A DNA stretch of 64,000 nt from Sporothrix humicola (lineage: Eukaryota > Ascomycota > Sordariomycetes > Ophiostomatales > Ophiostomataceae). A model generated the notes under the pieces. The model was not told where the DNA came from. It did no database searches and worked only from the letters and a program-made list of their open reading frames with translations. This document shows, piece after piece, positions 1 to 10,376 of the stretch. Position 1 is the first letter of the stretch. Each line of letters starts with the position of its first letter. The stretch spans positions 124,001 through 188,000 of the forward strand of contig WNYE01000034.1 in the NCBI GenBank assembly GCA_021396245.1. The letters run 5' to 3'. A program made the translations under genes and the position numbers.

Positions 1-2298
1 TAACGGACTAACAACCAACGATCGCGAACAGAAACCCAACTGCCAATAGCCGCCCCAGGTGTTCGGCCTACCGGCCGACTAAACGCGTTCCTTTTACGTT
101 GCTATTCCAAATTTACACCACTTTTCTTATTCCTGAATTTTTTTTTTTATCTTCACACCTCGTTCTATCACTTTCTAATTTTTTAGATTTTCTCCTGAAT
201 ATCCCTTCCATCCACCAGCCCTCCCTCCCTGGCGCCGCGCCTCGCATCCACAACATTCCTCACCGGCGGGTTCATCATCGCTCGTTCTGTTTTAGCGCCT
301 TTAACCCACAGCTCTCTACAGCTCTAGTGTTCATCTTGTTCATGGCTGTTGTGTGTTTTGTGTGTTCGTGTGTCGTTCGTGCCCGCCCACTTAGTCGTTT
401 TTTTGTGTATCTGATCCTCATGAGATCCGGTGCCTTCCCTTTAGCTCCCTCTTTTTTGTCTCGTCTCCTCTTTTTGACTCCTCTCTCCGCCCTCCCCGTC
501 CTCTCAGGTCTCTCCGTCCGCCCCAAAAAACCTCTTCAGTTCCCCTTGTCTTGTCCCATCCAGCTGGAGCTGGAAGAGCTGGAAATCTGGCACCCAAGGC
601 ATCGATCGCCCTTTGCACATCCCATCGCTTGTGGGATTTTGTGGGTTTCTAAGTTTGGGTCTCTGGATTTTGTGGATTGGAATTCAGTTTGCCAGCTGGT
701 CTCGTCATATTGTCATATTGTCATCTCGTGTATTCGCCTTTTGTCTTTTTGTTCACCTCGCTTTTGTGCCTGTATCTCGTCTTTGTATCTCGCCTCTTCT
801 CCCGTACGAAGGTTCAGCGAGATACCTGTTTTAAACGCTGTTGCTACTAAAGGACTAACAGGAAGACTGAGAGAAAGCGGGCACGGGCGGACAGGTGACA
901 CGAGATGTCAACCATTCGCTTGGAGACTGCGAGACTGCGAACCGTTTACAGACAGCCCAGACAGAGACATGGGCAATGGCATTGACACGGGCATACACAG
1001 TAGACACATAGACACAATAAACAGAGACAACATGTCATAATATCAAGACAAAAAGACGAGGCTCATATCGAGAAACAGATATGCAAGGGCAAACACAAAC
1101 AGCTAGAACCGAAAACCAAAAACTAAAAAAGAGCAGACGAAAATCCTCCGAAACTCCCAAGCTAACGGCCCTTTCCCAGCCAAGCTGAGGCCGTATGCCG
1201 TCAGTTGTCTTTAGTGTCCTTAAAATGTCAGTTTCGTCTATTGTTTATCGTCTATTTTATCGTCTATTCCTACTCGGTAAGATATTATTCTCGTAAAAAA
1301 GTGTTCTCGCTATCATCTCGTTAGTTGAACTTATGCCGTTCAGTTCACATCTTTCGTACGGAGCAGTCCGTCCAGCCCTAGACCCCCATCGGCATGCCCA
1401 GTCCAAGCCGATGAGGACCGCACAAATTACTAGCCCTCCCTTTCTAGTATCCAAGACCGTCCCTTCGGCAGACAGATAGTGGAGGAGGCCCAGGAAGAAC
1501 AGACGACACGCTTGCACCATGCATCATTTGCACGGAGGAGGAATGTAAACTGATGCTCTGAACTGGTGCAGCCTTGTTGAAGCCAGACGTGTTTTCTGCT
1601 TCCCTGTCCAGTTTGTTTCTGGTTTTTGGGCTCGTTTCTTTTTTATTTTACTTTGGATTTATTTTTCGTTCTCGCCTCACATCCTCACATCCTCACATCG
1701 CTGCCTGTCGTATTTTCTTTTTTCTCCTTCGGGCTACGTTCTCTTTGCTTTTTCGTTTTCTTTTCTTTTCACGGTCCCCCCCTCTTCATCCCTCCCCTCC
1801 ACCCTCTTCACGGGTTTTTATTTTCTTTTTCTTCTCTTTCTTGGTCAACGTTCTGGCATGGTCTTTTTTTTAAAAAAAAAGTGCTGCCTCTTTGATGTGC
1901 TTGCAGATTACATCCACACCCCCTCTCCCTCTCGCAAGCTCACTCTTTTTTTGTTTAAAAATATTTAGCCTTCTGTCTCTGTTGTCTCTCATCTCTCTCC
2001 CCCCCTCTTGTCACTTTGTCTCTCTTGTCTTTGAACGTTGTTAACTGTTCTCCGTTTCTTTTTTTCCTTTTCTTTATTCCTTGTATAAGTCTCGGAAGGG
2101 ATCGTCTCTCACATCGATTTGACCTTTCTATAAAGACTCTCCGAGAGCCTCGTCCTTTTTTCTACTCTCACCACCTTGCTACTTCTCCATCTCATCACTC
2201 TCTCTACACCATCCATTCATATACTTGGACCTCTCGTTGTACTATCTATCATCCTCTTACGTCTCTATATTAATTACACCACGCTCCACACACACAAA
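1..2298. other. Gene-free leader/promoter region of the PARG-like gene
   Basis: I see no supportable gene here. From about 1580 to 2298 the plus strand is strongly pyrimidine-rich (runs of T and CT), the usual look of promoters and long 5' leaders in filamentous ascomycetes, and it leads directly into the start codon at 2299. The stretch 840-1060 is rich in GACA-type short words. A 313-codon open frame at 99-1040 has low-complexity, hydrophobic composition expected from translating T-rich DNA and is not a convincing protein. Confidence 0.6.
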
Positions 2299-3339
2299 AT
2301 GCCTGGCTCAACATCCAAGTCCAAGCCCAAGGCTTCCGAGGTAGCTGCCGACACCCGCCGCAACTACATCCCGCTCATCAAGAACAACTACGCCCACATC
2401 TACAAGACCAGCTCCGTTCTCTTCCCGCAGCCACTCGTCGACCTTCCACTGGACGGGCTCGGCCGGCCCTTTGGCCGGATGCCTCTTATTCAGGTCCGAC
2501 AAGGAGACCCGGCCTTTGTGGCCATGGAATGGGCACATAACCTATCCAACCAGGCCGGCGAGCCCGTGTATGTGCCCCTTATTTGCTCGGCCAACGACAA
2601 GCGCCCCGGTGGCGACTGGGAAACGGGTGTCTCGGGCAGCGAAGAGCGCCTGTGCCGGCGGTCTACGCTCTCGGCCACTCTTGCCACGCCCGAGCCGGGG
2701 TCCGCGGGCAGCTATGGCCAAACAAACTATCCGATCCCTATTGAGGGCGGCATCCTGTCGGACGAGGTTGTTGTTTTCCGGGGGCCGCACGACCGCTACG
2801 AGAAGCTCGCACCCACCGAGTGGGGCATCCTGCCCGTCTGCTCGGTGCCACCCGTCCGCTGGCCAAAGCTGAAGCAGGGAGGCACCAAGTACTCGTTCAC
2901 CGAAGAGCGCGACATGGTGAAGCGCAAATTGCGTGCAGCTCTCCGTATCTGTGTCGCCCGTGGCTACACAACCATTGTTATCGGCGATTTCGGCCTCGGC
3001 AATAGCTACCGCAACCCTCCCCAGGAAATCGCTGAGCTGTGGCGCGAAGCGTTTTTGTGGGACGCCGACCTCCGCGGCCGTATACAATATGTGATCTTCG
3101 CCTTTGACGATATATCGCAGAACACAACACAGCTGATTTTGGACGACATGCACAAAAAGAAGAGCCGGCACGGCAAGTCCTCGTCCTCTTCTTCCTCTTC
3201 GTCTTCATCATCCAGTTCTACGTCATCATCCACGGACTTTAGAATTTTCGAGTTTGTCTTTAGCAAAGAAGAGATTGAGCGCGCCATGACGATGCCCGAC
3301 CCTCGATACAGCCTAGGGACATTGATGAGCCCAATGTGA
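2299..3339 (+). CDS. Bacterial-type PARG-like (TIGR02452/DUF2263) macrodomain protein
   Basis: Predicted 346-residue protein of the TIGR02452/DUF2263 family, relatives of bacterial-type poly(ADP-ribose) glycohydrolases, which remove ADP-ribose polymers from proteins. The family signature lies at residues 98-122: an N-D-K-R-P-G-G-D stretch followed by S-E-E-R-L-C-R-R-S, so the two glutamates of the GGG-x(6-8)-QEE catalytic signature are present (E115, E116), but the third Gly is Asp and the Gln is Ser. A second conserved block with G-D-F-G-L-G-N and N-P-P-Q-E-I-A-E-L-W is near residues 226-245. A Ser tract of mixed Ser codons occupies about 294-312. The start at 2299 is chosen because it is the first ATG of the frame, in context CAAAATG, after a pyrimidine-rich leader; the frame is open upstream to 2176 but only from a TTG. 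No intron is visible. Family assignment is firm; activity is inferred. Confidence 0.8.
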   Translation: MPGSTSKSKPKASEVAADTRRNYIPLIKNNYAHIYKTSSVLFPQPLVDLPLDGLGRPFGRMPLIQVRQGDPAFVAMEWAHNLSNQAGEPVYVPLICSANDKRPGGDWETGVSGSEERLCRRSTLSATLATPEPGSAGSYGQTNYPIPIEGGILSDEVVVFRGPHDRYEKLAPTEWGILPVCSVPPVRWPKLKQGGTKYSFTEERDMVKRKLRAALRICVARGYTTIVIGDFGLGNSYRNPPQEIAELWREAFLWDADLRGRIQYVIFAFDDISQNTTQLILDDMHKKKSRHGKSSSSSSSSSSSSSSTSSSTDFRIFEFVFSKEEIERAMTMPDPRYSLGTLMSPM

Positions 3340-3427
3340 AGGGCGAAAAGACGTTGGGAATCGTGGATAGAGCTGGCCATAATTTACAAGGGTATAGGGT
3401 CTGAGCTCTGGGTTTTGGGTTTTTCAA

Positions 3428-3433
3428 AATAAA
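3428..3433 (+). terminator. Candidate poly(A) signal of the PARG-like gene
   Basis: An AATAAA hexamer lies 89 nt after the stop codon of the PARG-like gene, in an AT-rich stretch. Fungal poly(A) signals are degenerate, so this is only a candidate. Confidence 0.35.
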
Positions 3434-6411
3434 AATTTGCAGTGTACACGTTGGGCTTGCTCGTTTGCTTTTGGCTGTCTTCTTTCTTTCTTTTTATTCG
3501 GGAGCACATTGAGCAGGGTACTACGGTTTGGGGATACAAGGTTATTTTACTTGGTATATTTTGATATTTTTTTTTTTTGATTCACTGTCCATTATGCTTT
3601 TGGCTTATTTTCACCCCTACTTGTTTTGTTCTTCCCCATTGCTCCTTCCCCTTTTCGTTCCTTCCTTATTGATCAACTTACTCGACACGGCACGTTCCTT
3701 ACTACAGCTTAGATCGATTGGCTCTTTCAGATGAACGGCCAGGTCGGGCACAAATAGAATAAAGCTATTTTTGTCAGACTTCCAGACCGCATCCTCGAGT
3801 TCCATGTATCGTCAGGGAAATACAGGTGAAAAGACTGTTCGGCCCATACATCCCGTCCAATGGTCGTGCATGCCGATTTTGTCAAATGGGATACAAACCG
3901 CCGTTGCAGCGAAAGGGTCCAAACAAGGAAGGAGCATGGAATACAGTTGCATAAACAGGGAAGGAGCGGCCTGGCTGGAACTGGAACCCAATATCGCAAC
4001 ATCATAGAGATCCAATAGCATCTTAGGGGGAGGGCGGTAAGAACAAAAGGAAACAAAGTGGGTTCCCCGAGCATCCTCGGGACCGACTTCCATTGTTTCC
4101 GGACGGCGCCTACGGAAACGCCGCCACGGGCTGTCAGTGGCCACTATTCACGTTCATATAATTCCCCACAGAAATAAAAGACCGGCTCGTGAGGCTGCCG
4201 ACTCGTAGCCCGAGCCCCCTGTACACGAACAGTGTAGATCATAAAGGGCAGCAGCAGCAGAAGGCAGAAACTGGAAACAGAATTAAGAAACATTGGACGA
4301 AATAGGCAGACTGACAAGGGCCAAGTGAGACCGAGTCTATCAACTTCCATGTCAGGCAGCTCAGACTACGGAATTGCTGAATTCCGTGCGTTAGTGATGC
4401 GGAATCGACGCGAGCAATACGCAAGTAGACTTAAATACCTGCACATGCTCCATCTAATTTACATGCAAAGTCCAGCTTGCATGGGCACACTTGCAGGCTG
4501 TATTTCAGAAAAAAACCGTCTTTAGGCGTGTTATGTGTGCTATTATATGCGCAGAGTATGTCAAATTGTCTCATGCAACAGCATCGGATTGGGCAATGAT
4601 AGATCGGGCATGGCCTAGCTATGTTCTGGCCTTGGCCCATCAATCTGCAGCAAGCCAAACAGAGTTGGGAAGCTTCCAGGGGGGTGAAATATGTGTACGA
4701 GTCTCAAAGTACATTAAAATACAACATATGGCTCTTTTCTTGTGGTGAGTGCCACGCTATGGCATTCTGATCCTAGCATCTGGTACCAAGATCTTGTCCA
4801 ATCTGGTCCCAGTACCCTGGGTCATGGAGTGAAACCCGAGCCACTTACAAGTAAAAGGTGGACAGACGGTACACTGCAGGTGTCAAAGTCACAACAGTAA
4901 ACAGAAGAGGAAGAAAGAAGGAACGGGTAGCGACCGAGGCGAGAATGAAGCGAGAGGTAAAGAAGGCCAAAGGGGGGGGAGGGAGGACTACAGGGACGGC
5001 CAACTGCAAGATTCGCGAGGATAGGTAGGACGAAGAACAAGATACATTCCACGACATGGAGCGAGAAAAACCAGGCAAGTGAACTGCAAAAAAGCTAGAG
5101 GACATTGCAAAGGAGGAAAGAAAAGAAGAAAGAGGCGGAAAGGCGGGCGCGGCTGTAACAGGGCTGGCCTCAGCTGGGTGTCTGCGTCGAGTCCCTTCCT
5201 TGGTCCATCCATGAGAGGCTGCAACCTGGAGCACACCTTTTCTTTTGTCTGTTTTGTCTTATTATTTTGTTCACATAATTTTGTGCACACCCCTCACACC
5301 TCAAATACCTCCCACGCCAAGGACCTTCGCTCTGATGCCTGTTTTGGCGTCAATATTCAACAGAGTGGGTGGCCGCATGGGCTCAGCGTTCATCACATGT
5401 CTTAGCTGGGAAGACGGTCCCATCTCGGGAGGATTTGTGAGGGCAGAGAGAAAACTCACAGCGAGTAAAAATATGGAAAAGTGAAGTAAGCGGATCCGAG
5501 GCAAGACAGCAGCCTTCCAAAAGAGGACATAAGACACAGGACAAAAAATCAAATGAGGTAGGAATCTACTCCGTATAGCATGTCGAAAACAATTTTCCGT
5601 AGCTACCTAGCCACGGACAATAAAAAATAGGCACGGGTCTTTGTAGAATACTTAACACCAGAACGGAATACGAATAGTGGTGCCAATGCTATTTCCCGCA
5701 GATCTGGTAATACTCCGTAGTCTGGTGGGCACTTGGACAAGATTCGATATTTTTCCCGAGTACCGAAGCTGCAATGGTAATATGCAATGGAAGCCTACCA
5801 CCTGTGAACAAGTTGAAAAGGCGGTGACGAAGGCAGATGTAAGATTCAAAGCAAGATGGGCGTTGGCAGATGGGCCGTTGTATCTGTTTGATGGCGTTAC
5901 AGCATTTTGCTACAGACATGCGATTGGTATTTCAAAATTCCATCAACAAAGGACTCAAGGGGCAGAGAGGCTGGCGAGGACAAGCAAGCAAGAGAATGAA
6001 ATTACGACGTAGATGATGAAAAAGAAATGTAGAAAAGGGGGCTGGAAAGGCACCGTCCAGCTGACCCGGCATGGTGACTTGTCACAATGACAGAAAAGAC
6101 TTGTACTCGTCTAGGGAATAGAAGAATATGAATTGTGAAAACCAGTTTGGTGGAACGGGAAAGAAGAATGCGATATTACAAGACCATTTTGATTTCTGGT
6201 AAACAGGAAAACCATGTTCTCTCTTTCACCGTCTTTTTTATTTCACGGCTGCATCTACACCGAAAACAAAGTCTCTTGACAGGCACAGCCTCATGCAGAA
6301 TGCATCTAGAATCTGCCCAATCTGTACAAAACAGGTGCTGGTCGTACGAGGGATGCATATGAAATTCACATCCATCTTGCATCCCTGCAGACAATCTGCG
6401 AACTGTTAATC

Positions 6412-6413
<2 letters not shown>

Positions 6414-6453
<40 letters not shown>
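6414..6453. repeat. (TG)20 dinucleotide microsatellite
   Basis: Twenty uninterrupted TG units lie inside the 7 kb gene-free stretch. It is the only long dinucleotide repeat I see in the window and would be expected to be length-polymorphic between strains. Confidence 0.95.
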
Positions 6454-6454
<1 letters not shown>

Positions 6455-9400
6455 ATAAGCTGCGTCTTGATGTCCAATGTCTGCTGCTTGATGTACACAG
6501 TAGGGTTTCTGGTGCCCAATCCCTCGATACCTCTTGTAACAGGGTTTTAAACCAACGCAGTTGCGTCGATGAAGGATAAAAATCCTCACGAGAACATGAC
6601 GAGAAGAAAAAAAAAATCTGGGAAGACAAAGAGTGAAAAAGTACAGGCGTAAATGTGGTAGCGAGCGTGTAAATGAGACACACAGGATGCTGAAAAAGAA
6701 ATGAAGGCGGTAAACGACAAATCAGGGAAAGGAAATAAAAAAAAGAAAAAGAAATCATGAAGAAATCTGGAAAAAGTAGACCAAAGACAAGGCGTTGGTT
6801 GAGAATATCAAGAATATTGCCAAGCCACATCCAAACAGCCTCTCCTCCACTTTACTCCCCGGCTTGTCGACGCTCCGAAAGTTGAACCGGAAAAGTTGTT
6901 GTGGGAAAAAGAAAGCAATTGAACCTTGCCCTAAAGAAACCACTGAAAATAGAGACAAGAACAAGCCTCATTTTTATGAATGGCATATTCTGTTCAGCAA
7001 TACGTCGTAATGGGAAAGTTTGGGAAACTTGAGACGGACCCTGCCCTTTTCGGTCCCGCCTTTGGACCCAAAAGAATGGATATCATATGTCTCTTTTTCC
7101 CTCGTCACATTTACATCAAATCTCATCACAGTGGCTCTTCCCGCCTGCCATTTTTACCAAATTTATCAAAACCCCGTCCCTTTATTTCCAGCTCGGCGGG
7201 TTCGAATTTTGTCATCTTCCCAGGAATCCGGTAATTCTTTCCCTTTTCCCATCTCGTACTTTGTAAATATTCTCCACGTTCTATTGGCTCATTTCCATGA
7301 ATTATTTTCCAGACTACACCGCAACCGAGATTTCAGCCGTATTCTCACCACCCTCCTTTTCCAATCTTTTTTTCTTTCTTTTTTCGTCTGCCTCTATTTT
7401 GTGCCCTGGTTTTTCTCTTGTCAAAAATTTTGTGTCGTCTCTTTACTAAGTATGCTTTCTTTTTGCTGTTCCGCATGCAGCTCCAATGCTACCCTGACCC
7501 TGGCCAGTGATATTGTCCGGAGCATTTTTGCTAGATAATTCGTCCCCTTTTCTCCGTCAGGAGTACTCCGTACGGAGGACACCGTCCTCTTTTGTCTCCT
7601 ATTCCACCATTTTTATAGACACGCCCAAAGAGCTGGGACATAACGTTGCAGTGTCACAGAATACTAACAAGCCCCTCATCCCTTTTCATTCACTCCCCTG
7701 GCACGGATTACGGAGCCTTACTGACACACGGCCTGGCCCAGCGTTGCGTTACCCAACCCGACGGGTTTCTGTTGTCTCTGCCCTTTCCCCTTTTTACTTG
7801 TTTGGTTCTCCAATAGATTTGGATTTTCAAATTGCGGCCATCTTGGTTGAGATCTGGGCCCGAGATGCAGGTAGATTGTGGCCCAAGATCAGCATGTTTT
7901 TGTTGGATTTGGGTTTGTTCATCTTCCTTTACAAATACGGTTTGTTTTCTCGGTTCATTTTTAATTGCCATTTTAGTACCTCCATGACCGCCATGATTTT
8001 TTTGCGCTTCCCTCGGTTTTGCTTGCCGGTTGTGTCGGGCAAGACACCAAGTTTGTTTACCTGCAGGTCTAGACAAATTTACTAGCGCCAACGTCCACGC
8101 TTCCGGTCTTGGTTGTTTCTCCTATTCTCTTCCCTAGCATTCCGTGGGGGAACGAAGAACAAACATGCCTCATCGAACCGGCCAGGATACACATCCGAGG
8201 ATCCGGTGGCGGGGCGGACACGACGCCGAACTTGTTTGAGAGGGATGGTTCGTCTATCACGAGGTGGGAAAAGGGGACGAAGAGGAGGAGTGGAGAGCAA
8301 AAAAGAAGCAAAAGGAGGCAATGATAATCAAACATGCTCACGAGAGGACCCTGAGCAGTGTAAACAAGGCGCCGAAAAAGCATATATGGCGACCAGGGCG
8401 CTTCACAAAAACAACAATAAAAACAAAACAAAAAAGCAAGTCAACGGTCAGCCGGCAAGGATGACACGAGGAAGAAGGGCGCAATTGTTGGAAAGCCTCA
8501 GAAGCCCTTGGCCCTAAACTGTGAAGCGATGTGAAGTGAGGCGAGGCGAGGCGAGACCGAGGATGCCTTGACACACTAAAAGGGCAGCAAGATGCTGCGG
8601 CTGAAGATTGGCAGGCTTGTTCTGTTTTGCGATGCTTTTCTTTCTTCTTTTCTCTGTATCCCCTCCTCCAACTTCCCAAAACGGACCAACAGTCAACAAA
8701 GGATCAACGACACCATGCAAAAGGATCAGCATGACCGGGGAGCGTTCACTTGCATGCCCCGGGAGCCAAAGTCGGCAGCAAGGGCTCTGTATCGGAGCGT
8801 CTCGCCTTATTTCTGCCTTATTTTCGCCTCATCCCTGGAACACCGTTCCCTCTTCTTTTCTCTAGTCCTCTTTGAGAACCATGGCAGGATACTCCGTACA
8901 AGCCCGGAAAATGCATGGGTGCCGGACCTTGCTTCTGTATCTTATCCCTAGCCCTGAGGCTGCCAAATAATGGCTGAGTCGGCTGTGTAAGCCTCTTTTT
9001 TTACTTCTTTTCCCCTTGTGGGCATGTCAACGTGTGAGTGCGTGCATGCAAAAAAGCGTTGGCGTGACTTGAGGTCTGTCTTGGGCTGGCCTGTGTGCAA
9101 GTATCTTTGCCTTGGCTTTTGTCCTTGTACTTGTGATAGGCCCACCCCTTTCTTGATGTGTTTTATTTACTTTTATAATTATGTGCACATCTTCACCGTG
9201 TATTTATCAGTGTTTATTGTGAAAGGAGAGCGGGAAAATACCACAAAAGCTACATACAGGTCCAATCAACAATGCCGTCCTTGCCATCCTCCATCACCAC
9301 GAGGGCAGCACGTCTCCCAGGTTAACCCAGATCCGACTGGCTGATCTCCCCAGTCTTCTCTCTGTCCATTACAAGACGATACCTCCAAGCGCGCATCATG

Positions 9401-10376
9401 GAACCGCTTCTGTCTTGTTCAGTGTCCTTGGGGGCCTAATGGTGTTGTGATGAGTCTTGCGGTGTGGTTTGCCTGACGGTCTAGATTTGTCAATTGGTCC
9501 CTCTTGTTTCGTTTTGCTTTCTTTTTATTTTCTCTTCTTTTCTTTTTATTCACCCCTCCTGCTCTTGATATCCGTTGGGTTTCAAGCCCTGGAAGCAACC
9601 AGTGAACGCAAGCGAGGGCACAAAATAAATCATGTGCAGAGAAAGCGATGCCAAAAGAAAGAAGAGAAGAAGCAAAGAAACAAAGGGAAGCAATGTGTGC
9701 ACCTTTGAGAGATTGGACATCGTCACGAGCACACCGTTATGTCAACAACCATCTATGATAGCTTGACTGTCTATGATAGCTTCGTGTCGTGTAACTACAT
9801 TCCCGCCTTTCCCCAGAGGCTGAAGTACTTTTGTCCTGTGATATTTACGGTTTGTGATAGATCGGTTGTTTCTTGAAGTGTGTTCCTTTACTTGAATTTA
9901 TGTGTTTATTTTTTATCGTAAAATGTGCGTTAAAAGGGAGGTGAACATATAAAATCAAATAAACGAATAGAAAACTGAAATGAAAACAATTAAAAAAGCA
10001 GACATGATAACCCGCCACACAGACACAAGAAAACGGCCCGTTTCTGACCCCTCCACTGCATCAGCTTTCACCTATCATTTTTTTGCGTCCCATAAACGAA
10101 GAAAACACGGCATCTCCTACCCAATGTGAATGCAAGGTTAATCTTTTTTTGTTGTCGTCGTCTACACCATCAACTCATTAGTCCTTTTTTAAAAGTATGC
10201 TGGCCGGAGACCGCCAAATGACGCGCCGAGCACACTCGTGGCGTCACCGGCGTCGTCTTTCTTTTTCTGTCCGCCAAGCTAGTTTGTTAGTATGTAAGAA
10301 GGAATACAACGTGAAAGGAAGGAAAGGAAAGAATGGAAAGAAAGAAGGGAAAGAAAGAAAGAAACATCAATCCCGC

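Larger units (their letters stand above)
3340..10376. other. 7 kb region without a supported gene, between two 3' ends
   Basis: This stretch lies between the stop codons of the PARG-like gene and sec24 (convergent genes), yet is over ten times longer than most other tail-to-tail gaps in the window. Open frames here are short (up to about 190 codons), overlap one another in several frames, and none shows a recognisable domain or coding-like composition. It contains a (TG)20 microsatellite, long T tracts, alternating purine-rich (about 4850-5200, 8250-8500) and pyrimidine-rich (about 7050-8100) blocks, and four copies of the 9-mer TACTCCGTA at 5567, 5711, 7564 and 8890. I looked for tRNA T-arms and A/B boxes and found none that fold. 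It may hold noncoding transcripts or a lineage-specific gene I cannot see. Confidence 0.5.

Noticed and set aside
99..1040. 313-codon open frame on the plus strand at the left edge
   Set aside because: Phe/Leu/Ser-rich low-complexity translation of T-rich DNA, starts from a non-ATG codon, no domain, and overlapped by other frames.
3812..4144. 110-codon minus-strand frame in the 7 kb gap
   Set aside because: Looks slightly more protein-like than its neighbours, but overlaps another frame of similar size and shows no domain. Not enough to call a gene.
5677..6012. 111-codon plus-strand frame in the 7 kb gap
   Set aside because: Mixed composition but no motif, no conserved start context, and antisense frames of similar length exist.
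6875..6905. Possible tRNA T-arm (GGTTCAA on the minus strand)
   Set aside because: The flanking bases do not form the 5 bp T-stem and no acceptor or D-arm is found at the right distance.
7190..7220. Possible tRNA B box (GGTTCGAAT on the plus strand)
   Set aside because: The 3' half of the T-stem does not pair and no A box lies upstream.
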